64,000 nucleotides of DNA from Streptomyces sp. BHT-5-2 (GTDB taxonomy: Bacteria; Actinomycetota; Actinomycetes; Streptomycetales; Streptomycetaceae). The notes under the pieces are model-generated. The model had not been told where the DNA came from, did no database searches, and worked only from the letters and a program-made list of their open reading frames with translations. Each line of letters opens with the position of its first letter. The first letter of the stretch is position 1. Where the stretch lies: the NCBI RefSeq assembly GCF_019774615.1, contig NZ_CP081496.1:3844001-3908000 (forward strand), written 5' to 3'. The translations under genes were made by a program, and so were the position numbers. This document shows, in pieces, positions 59,219 to 64,000 of this stretch.

Positions 59219-59262
59219 GACTCGACGCTGCCTCGAAGCCGACTCAACGCTGCCTCGAAGCC
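59219..59262 (+). repeat. two tandem 22-bp repeats
   Basis: GACTCGACGCTGCCTCGAAGCC is followed directly by a copy with one change (GACTCAACGC...). It lies in the leader between ORF B and the winged-helix gene. No role is known. Confidence 0.6.
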
Positions 59263-59351
59263 GGCCTGAAGGGGTCTCGGCGCTGCCTGGCTGTGCGCCC
59301 CCGGTCAGCGAGTGCGGCGTCGTTGTCCCGACCCATCCCAAGGAAACAGTC

Positions 59352-59795
59352 ATGAAGCTCCACCACCGCTCGAACCGGCACGCACTGCTGGAGCGGCCTT
59401 CCCGGGTCCGCTGGTGCCGCCGGCCCGGTCCCCAGTCGCCGTCGTCCCGTCACGAAGTGCTGGACCTGCCCAGGGCGCCGGTCCACCGCGTTCGTGGACT
59501 GGTCGTCGACTGCGGGAGTCGTCACGTGTCACTCGACGGACGCCAACTGGACCTCACCTGCATGGAGTTCGAGCTGCTCACCCATCTGGTGGCTCACCAG
59601 CACCGGGTCTACAGCCGCGAGCAGTTGATGTCACTGGTATGGCAGCAGACACCCGCCGGAGACCTGCGCACGGTCGACGTTCACATCGCCCGCCTGCGCC
59701 GGAAGCTCGGTCCTGGACACCAGGGGTTGATCCGCACCGTACGCATGGTCGGCTACGCCTTCGACCCGTCGGCCACGCCCACGTCCCGCCGCTGA
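59352..59795 (+). CDS. stand-alone OmpR/PhoB-type winged-helix regulator
   Basis: A 147-residue protein. Residues 40-140 form a Trans_reg_C winged helix (LVVDCGSRHVSLDGRQLDLTCMEFELLTHLV, YSREQLMSLVWQQTPAGDLRTVDVHIARLRRKLG, IRTVRMVGYAF). The receiver domain of OmpR proteins is absent; the first 40 residues are Arg-rich and unstructured. It may respond through level control by the M-box rather than phosphorylation. AAGGAAA precedes the ATG. Confidence 0.78.
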   Translation: MKLHHRSNRHALLERPSRVRWCRRPGPQSPSSRHEVLDLPRAPVHRVRGLVVDCGSRHVSLDGRQLDLTCMEFELLTHLVAHQHRVYSREQLMSLVWQQTPAGDLRTVDVHIARLRRKLGPGHQGLIRTVRMVGYAFDPSATPTSRR

Positions 59796-59870
59796 GCGGG
59801 GAGGACCGACGGTCCGCCCGCGCCTGTCGGTCCTCCCCGCCAAGTCGCCGAGATCCCAAGGAAAACCGAT

Positions 59871-60254
59871 ATGCGATTCCTGCCTCGTTCCCTTCGCAAG
59901 CAGACCAGGCACCCCGGGTCCGGTACGACGACGTCCCGGAGCCGCGCACTGGTCACCCTCCACGTGCGCTGCGACCGGCACGCCGAGAACAAGGTACGCG
60001 CGCTGTGCGTACTGGCCCTGAGCCAGCCCGGCGCCCGACTGGAGGCTCTGCGCTCCGCCCGGTACGACTCGGTCACCGCGCACCTGCACCTGACGGCCAC
60101 CCTGGACGTCACGGAAACCGGACTGCTCGACCGGCTCGTCGACATGCTCTCCCGCGTTCCGTCCGTGCGCGACCTGCACTGGCAGCGTGACGACGGCGCC
60201 GACGGTCGCGCATCCGTCCCGGGAAGGGGGTCGGCCGGTGCAACCGCGCACTGA
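59871..60254 (+). CDS. stand-alone MgtC C-terminal-like (ACT-fold) protein
   Basis: A 127-residue protein. Residues 27-105 (LVTLHVRCDRHAENKVRALCVLALSQPG, VTAHLHLTATLDVTETGLLDRLVDMLSRVPSVRDLHWQ) resemble the ACT-like C-terminal domain of actinobacterial MgtC, which ends in a similar RLSLEPGVSAVSW-type stretch. The four-helix MgtC membrane domain is missing. Under M-box control it may modulate a magnesium transporter or ATPase. The ArsR gene starts 17 bases before its stop. Confidence 0.62.
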   Translation: MRFLPRSLRKQTRHPGSGTTTSRSRALVTLHVRCDRHAENKVRALCVLALSQPGARLEALRSARYDSVTAHLHLTATLDVTETGLLDRLVDMLSRVPSVRDLHWQRDDGADGRASVPGRGSAGATAH

Positions 60255-60636
60255 CCACGACGGCGACCTGCTCCCGGTGTGTGCCACGAACGTGCCGTTC
60301 GCAGTCTCCGAAATCGCCGCCGTGACAGCGGCGTTGAAGGCGATTGCCGGTCCGGTCCGGCTCCGGTTGTTACAGGCGCTGGCCGACCGCGACCTCTCGA
60401 TCGGCCAGTTGGCGGAGTACATCGGGGCCCCTTACGCGACCGTTTCCCAGCACCTCGCCCAGCTGCGTGCGGCGGGCCTGGTCACGGTGGCCGGCAGCGG
60501 AAGCCGCGTCCTGTACGGCACCAGCAACCCCCACCTCCCAGCCGTTCTCATGGCCGCTCGGCAGTTGGCCGCGCATCCCGTGCACCCCGCGCGCCCCGTC
60601 CGGCCCGCAGCCGGAGCCCCAGCCGGAGTCGGGTGA
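60238..60636 (+). CDS. ArsR-family HTH regulator
   Basis: A 132-residue winged-helix repressor: VTAALKAIAGPVRLRLLQALADRDLSIGQLAEYIGAPYATVSQHLAQLRAAGLVTVAGSGSRVLYGTSN is a complete ArsR HTH. No metal-binding CVC motif is seen in the recognition helix. GTG 60238 is preferred for the GAAGGGGG site and overlaps the MgtC-like gene. It probably controls genes of the magnesium island. Confidence 0.8.
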   Translation: MQPRTDHDGDLLPVCATNVPFAVSEIAAVTAALKAIAGPVRLRLLQALADRDLSIGQLAEYIGAPYATVSQHLAQLRAAGLVTVAGSGSRVLYGTSNPHLPAVLMAARQLAAHPVHPARPVRPAAGAPAGVG

Positions 60637-60706
60637 AGCACCGCGGACGGCAGGGAACAAGACGGCAGGGAACAGGGCAGACAACAACAGAACATATGGC
60701 GTCAGT

Positions 60707-60751
60707 GCGGCGTTCGGTGATGCGGGGATCTCCCGGATCACCGAACGCCGC
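60707..60751. terminator. bidirectional hairpin terminator
   Basis: Arms GCGGCGTTCGGTGAT (60707-60721) and ATCACCGAACGCCGC (60737-60751) pair perfectly, and the loop has an inner CGGG/CCCG stem. It separates the plus-strand regulator operon from the convergent minus-strand operon. Confidence 0.75.
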
Positions 60752-60915
60752 AGGCGTGTGTCGGGTCCGATCTCCGGCAGCTGACGCCCAGTCAGGCACG
60801 GGAGCGAGCCGCACGGGGATGAACGAGCCGCACGGCGATGCGTCGAAGCGGTCCGGCGAGAAGGGCTTGCCGGACCGCTGTTTCCCGTGCGCAGGTGGTA
60901 CGCAGGTGGAGGGAG

Positions 60916-61191
60916 TCAGGGCGTTACGTGCCAGTGGGCTTCGAGGCGTCGGCGGCCTTGGGGACCCGGGACGGTGTGCCAGTGGGCGTGCGGGCGGGCG
61001 GGGCGCTCCTCGGTGGTGGACTCGGGCACGGTCGTCGGGCCGGGGAGCGTGTGCAGGACGGCGTTGTCGAGGGGGCTGTCGGCGATGCGCCGGGCCGCGG
61101 TGGCCAGCGCGTCGAGGATGCTGCGGCCGGGGTTACGGCCGTGGATGGCGGTGCCAGTGCGGCGGATGTGGACAGCGGTGAAGACGGACAT
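60916..61191 (-). CDS. small hypothetical protein
   Basis: A 91-residue protein with a good GGAGGTGA site before the ATG at 61191. It reads VFTAVHIRRTGTAIHGRNPGRSILDALATAARRIADSPLDNAVLHTL and ends in a His/Trp-rich tail (HAHWHTVPGPQGRRRLEAHWHVTP) that could bind a metal. No family is recognised. It is the last gene of the Nramp2 operon. Confidence 0.6.
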   Translation of the reverse strand: MSVFTAVHIRRTGTAIHGRNPGRSILDALATAARRIADSPLDNAVLHTLPGPTTVPESTTEERPARPHAHWHTVPGPQGRRRLEAHWHVTP

Positions 61192-61322
61192 GTGGGAGTC
61201 ACCTCCGTGGGGTGGCGCGGCAGTCGAGGCGGACTGGGCGGCGAGTGGGCGAACGGTTCGGCGGTGTGCGGCACTTGGGCGATCGTGCGCCCCCGATGCG
61301 AACGTGCGGCGCAAGGGCCGTA

Positions 61323-61664
61323 TCAGGTGCGGCCGGCCCGGGCGGCGGCTTCGGTGACGCGCTCGGCGGCCGGCAGCGGCAGGTCGGCGAATCGGGCGAG
61401 CCAGCGGGTGTCGTGGCCCTGGCGGGCGAGGACGTAGGCGAGGTGTACGCGCGGTTCGTACGTGGCGTGCGGGCCCTGGGGCCGTGGGCAGCTGCTCGGG
61501 CCGTCGAGGAGGTAGTCCCGCTCGGTGCCGTCGTGCAGGGTCAATCGGATCCGCGGGCAGACGTGGCCGGTGGGGGACGGGCCGGGGCGGTGGTCGGTGG
61601 TGTGGCGGGGGTGTCGGGGCGGCGTGGTGGGCCGGGTGTCGGTGGGGTGCGGGAGCAGGCGCAC
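61323..61664 (-). CDS. small hypothetical protein
   Basis: A 113-residue protein starting at GTG 61664 with GGGAGGGA upstream. It has a Pro/His-rich N-terminal half, then HVCPRIRLTLHDGTERDYLLDG and a C-terminal YEPRVHLAYVLARQGHDTRWLARFADLPLPAAERV. I do not recognise the family. It lies 77 bases downstream of the Nramp2 gene in the same direction and is likely co-regulated with it by M-box C. Confidence 0.6.
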   Translation of the reverse strand: MRLLPHPTDTRPTTPPRHPRHTTDHRPGPSPTGHVCPRIRLTLHDGTERDYLLDGPSSCPRPQGPHATYEPRVHLAYVLARQGHDTRWLARFADLPLPAAERVTEAAARAGRT

Positions 61665-61741
61665 GGTCCCTCCCTTCTTCGTACGGGGGTGTTGGTGGCG
61701 GCGGGTGGGGAGGTCCCGCCGCCACCGGATCGGGTGGGCGG

Positions 61742-63394
61742 TCAGCCGCCCATGGCGAGTTGGACGATGCGGACGATGACCAGGACCATCGCGACCAGCA
61801 GGTAGGTGCGCAGGGCGGTCAGGCCGATCTTGCGGCCGGTGGAGAGGATGGGGGCCGGCAGTTGGTCCAGCGGGGGCATCCGCCAGGTTTCCTTGCCGGT
61901 GCGGTCGATGGGCCGGCCGCCGCTGCTCCAGCCCTTTCGTCGGCGGCGCAGTTCGGCGTAGCCGAGGGCGAGCAGGCCGGCGACGCCGCAGATCGCCATG
62001 ATGTCGAGGATCGCGGCGGAGGTGATGTCGGGGAAGAGGACGGCGGCGGTCAGGATGATGGAGAGGGTGACGAGGACGGCGACCACGAAGGAGGTGAAGA
62101 CGTTCATGGCCTTGCCGTTGACCCACGGGCCCAGTACGGCACGGTCGTTGCACAGCAGGAGCAGGAAGACCGAGGCGGAGGGCAACAGGACACCGGCGAG
62201 GGTCTGGACGCCTTCGGTGAGCAGGCCCAGCGGGGAGCCGGGGATGATCACGATGATCGCGGCGGTGAGGATGAGGCCGGCGAAGACGGCGTAGAAGCCC
62301 TTGGCGCCCTTGATGCCGCGGTGCAGGGAGTGCTTGAGGCCCAGGACGTCGCCGAGCGCGTAGGCGGTGGACAGCGACACCGCCGAGGCGCCGATGATCG
62401 AGGCGTCAAGCAGCGCGATGGCGAAGAGCACGCCCGCGGTCCTGCCCGCGTACGCCTCCAGGCCGTGTGCGACGCCCGCCGCGTCGTCGAACTTCCCGAA
62501 GCCGCCGGTTCCGGCGAACGCGACCGCGGTGAAGCCCATCATGGCCGCGGCGCCGATGACCACGATGACGATGCCGAGCCACAGGTCGGCCTTCTCGTAG
62601 CGCATGAAGCGCGGGGTGATGCGCTTGTCGATGACGTAGGACTGTTGGAAGAAGAGCTGCCAGGGCGCCACGGTGGTGCCGACGATCGCGATGATCAGCA
62701 GCATGACGTCGGAGAGTCGGGAGTGGGCCGGCAGGCCGGGGACGACGAAGTCGTGCGCCATCTGCGAGGTGGCGGGGTGGGCGATGAAGTAGATCGGGAT
62801 CAGCAGCAGGGAGCCCAGGCAGAGCAGGACCGCGGTGCGTTCGAAGCGGCGGAAGGAACCGGTGGAGGCGGCGACGATGACCACCGCGGCGGCGACCAGC
62901 ACGCTGGCGGTCTTCGGCAGTCCGAGGTAGCCGACGGCGAGGGTGACGCCGATGAACTCGGTGACGATGGTCAGCGCGTTGAGCAGGAACAGGTCGATGA
63001 CCGAGAACGCGCCCCAGAACTTCCCGAACCGCTCCAGGATGAGCCGGGCGTGCCCCACCCCGGTGACGGCACCGAGCCGGAGCACCATCTCCTGGTTGAC
63101 GTACAGGACCGGGACGAGCAGCAGCAGGGTCCACAGCAGGCGGGTGCCGTAGTTCTGGCCGGCCTGGGTGTAGGTGCCGAAGGCGCCGGCGTCGTTGTCG
63201 CCGACCATCACGATCAGGCCGGGGCCGATGATCGCGAGCAGGGTCTTGAGCTTCGCGGTGAGGCCGTGGCGCGGGGCGGTGTCGTCCTGCTTGATGGTGC
63301 CCAGGGCGCCGCGGATGTCGCCGACGTGGGCGTCGTCGAGGACGGCGGTGCGGGGTGCCGCCGTGGTCGGGTTGGTGAGCATGGTTTCGGTCAT
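61742..63394 (-). CDS. Nramp-family transporter, Mg2+-type (NRMT-like), second copy
   Basis: A 550-residue protein with an Nramp core at 50-470 and a C-terminal cytosolic stretch plus final helix. TM1 reads GPGLIVMVGDNDAGAFGTYTQAG (Asp68 kept, canonical Asn replaced), TM6 reads IVGTTVAPWQLFFQQ with Ala243 in place of the metal-binding Met of MPH, exactly the change described for Nramp-related magnesium transporters. GGGAGG precedes the ATG and is held in a hairpin. The M-box and leader C upstream support Mg2+ import under magnesium control. It is longer and only moderately similar to the first Nramp here. Confidence 0.84.
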   Translation of the reverse strand: MTETMLTNPTTAAPRTAVLDDAHVGDIRGALGTIKQDDTAPRHGLTAKLKTLLAIIGPGLIVMVGDNDAGAFGTYTQAGQNYGTRLLWTLLLLVPVLYVNQEMVLRLGAVTGVGHARLILERFGKFWGAFSVIDLFLLNALTIVTEFIGVTLAVGYLGLPKTASVLVAAAVVIVAASTGSFRRFERTAVLLCLGSLLLIPIYFIAHPATSQMAHDFVVPGLPAHSRLSDVMLLIIAIVGTTVAPWQLFFQQSYVIDKRITPRFMRYEKADLWLGIVIVVIGAAAMMGFTAVAFAGTGGFGKFDDAAGVAHGLEAYAGRTAGVLFAIALLDASIIGASAVSLSTAYALGDVLGLKHSLHRGIKGAKGFYAVFAGLILTAAIIVIIPGSPLGLLTEGVQTLAGVLLPSASVFLLLLCNDRAVLGPWVNGKAMNVFTSFVVAVLVTLSIILTAAVLFPDITSAAILDIMAICGVAGLLALGYAELRRRRKGWSSGGRPIDRTGKETWRMPPLDQLPAPILSTGRKIGLTALRTYLLVAMVLVIVRIVQLAMGG

Positions 63395-63400
63395 GGAGGG

Positions 63401-63427
63401 ACCTCCCGTTCCCCCGAGGGGGGAGGT
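63401..63427 (-). promoter_or_regulatory. hairpin that hides the Nramp2 ribosome binding site
   Basis: In the mRNA ACCTCCC pairs with GGGAGGT, the Shine-Dalgarno seven bases before the start, with a nested CCC/GGG in the loop. This can block translation and may be the expression platform of M-box C together with leader C. Confidence 0.55.
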
Positions 63428-63539
63428 TTTGGGCATGCGGGGGGCGACCCGTTGCCCTCGGCGCGCAGGCCGGCGGCCCGCGGCGGCGGCAGGCCGCACG
63501 GGTGCCGGGACAGGGGCGCGAGAAGCGCGCGGAGGGTGG

Positions 63540-63617
63540 TTACCGCATGCGGGAACGGAGCAGGGGCAGGCGGAGGTGGGGCCTACTGTGGCCCGGACTA
63601 TGAGGACCGCGGTCCAT
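63540..63617 (-). CDS. leader peptide C downstream of M-box C
   Basis: A 25-codon ORF starting at ATG after GGAGGAGGCGAGAGAC. It begins M-D-R-G-P-H-S-P-G-H-S-R-P-H-L and is rich in Pro, Arg and His. The S-P-G-H-S-R-P-H core is identical to leader A although the DNA around it differs. It ends 145 bases before the Nramp2 start. Translation is inferred from conservation. Confidence 0.6.
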   Translation of the reverse strand: MDRGPHSPGHSRPHLRLPLLRSRMR

Positions 63618-63911
63618 GTCTCTCGCCTCCTCCCGGCCGGGGCGCGCGGGGGCGCCGTACGACTCGGCAAGGAGCGGACCGGCCTGCCGGGCCGGTTCAC
63701 CCCATCTCGTCAGAGCTTTGGCACTGCACGGCGTAATCCCCTACGGGGGAAGCCACTTGGGGTCACCCCTTGGGCCGGGGAGACCTGTCCTGACCCTGGG
63801 CGTCTCTCGACGTCGTGGGGTCAGTGGCCTGTGTCCGCTGCAGACGCCTCACCGAACGAGGTGCCTTCTTCAAACCTCTCAGAGTCTGCACCTATTTGCG
63901 CATCGACGCAA
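63611..63911 (-). repeat. 301-bp inverted repeat, copy 2 (contains M-box C)
   Basis: The reverse complement of this stretch matches 58670-58970 with about two differences. The copies face each other across about 4.6 kb holding all genes from 59352 to 63394. Beyond the ends similarity stops abruptly. Confidence 0.85.
63705..63868 (-). ncRNA. M-box (ykoK) magnesium riboswitch C
   Basis: The minus strand carries the same aptamer as M-box B with a single change near the first stem. The blocks GTTCGGTGAGGC, GTCGAGAGACGCC, GGGTCAGGACAGG and GTGCCAAAGCTCTGACGAG are complete. It leads into leader C and the second Nramp gene. Confidence 0.88.
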
Positions 63912-64000
63912 GTAGAGTCGGAAGCCGGCCGCCGGCGCACGCCTCGACACCCGCCCCGCACCCGCCGAGCCCTGATCCGCAGCCTGCACCTCTCTCCATG

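Noticed and set aside
61484..63736. 750-residue plus-strand open frame rich in Asp, Gly and Glu
   Set aside because: It is antisense to the second Nramp gene; the composition (GGDDDDQ-type runs) is the usual shadow of a hydrophobic membrane gene.

Overview
The window is high-GC DNA with strong third-position GC bias. It has GTG/TTG starts, many 4-base ATGA/GTGA gene overlaps, mycothiol-type enzymes, an SCO0930-like lipoprotein and two dense biosynthetic operons. This points to Streptomyces or a close relative (Streptomycetaceae), probably an accessory chromosomal region. No rRNA, tRNA, CRISPR array or intact insertion sequence was seen. All functions are assigned by reading motifs and families; no database search was run.

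Layout. 0-4 kb: metallo-beta-lactamase-fold enzyme, TIGR00027-type methyltransferase, secreted I36-like inhibitor, a 3'-truncated MerR regulator with a perfect palindromic operator, and a toxin/immunity pair (Imm63 then an orphan TNT NAD-glycohydrolase domain). 4-11.4 kb: secreted DUF4142 and DUF1996 proteins, a PucR-like regulator, and a putative trans-membrane electron-transfer module (b-type membrane protein, NuoF/ferredoxin fusion, SCO0930-like lipoprotein). 11.5-12.3 kb: a short-chain dehydrogenase.

12.5-29.6 kb: a divergent biosynthetic cluster. The left arm (minus) holds a thymidylate-synthase-like enzyme with the Asp that marks cytosine-nucleotide hydroxymethylases, a nucleoside-deoxyribosyltransferase-like hydrolase, an Asp/Asn hydroxylase, a GNAT, an MFS exporter, a sulfotransferase and a methyltransferase. 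The right arm (plus) holds a radical SAM enzyme, a DegT aminotransferase, a methyltransferase, a GT-B glycosyltransferase, a phosphatase, a kinase, a FemAB-like acyltransferase, an unknown protein, a fold-III PLP decarboxylase, an acyl carrier protein and an AMP ligase. Together they suggest an undescribed mildiomycin/blasticidin-like 5-hydroxymethylcytosine peptidyl nucleoside.

29.8-38 kb: a NUDIX enzyme, decayed MFS and GNAT fragments, a GNAT, a poly-GlcNAc-type deacetylase-synthase fusion with a membrane partner and a GH46 chitosanase, and a small HTH/membrane-protein pair. 39-46.8 kb: a second biosynthetic operon built around an AurF-type diiron N-oxygenase, a class II aaRS-like amino acid:carrier-protein ligase with its carrier, and a mycothiol-dependent pair (DinB/MDMPI and PIG-L amidase) like LmbV/LmbE of lincomycin. 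48-55 kb: an acyl-AMP ligase, a large M48 protease/lipoprotein fusion and another SDR.

55-64 kb: a magnesium island. Three M-box (ykoK) Mg2+ riboswitches, each followed by a short leader ORF with a shared Shine-Dalgarno and a related start, precede (A) an MgtE-N/CBS/PRC protein coupled to an Nramp transporter, (B) a winged-helix regulator, a stand-alone MgtC-C-terminal-like domain and an ArsR regulator, and (C) a second Nramp transporter with two small proteins. Both Nramps lack the TM6 metal-binding Met, as in Nramp-related magnesium transporters. M-boxes B and C lie in 301-bp, almost identical inverted repeats facing each other across about 4.6 kb. This island and the two biosynthetic clusters are the most novel parts.
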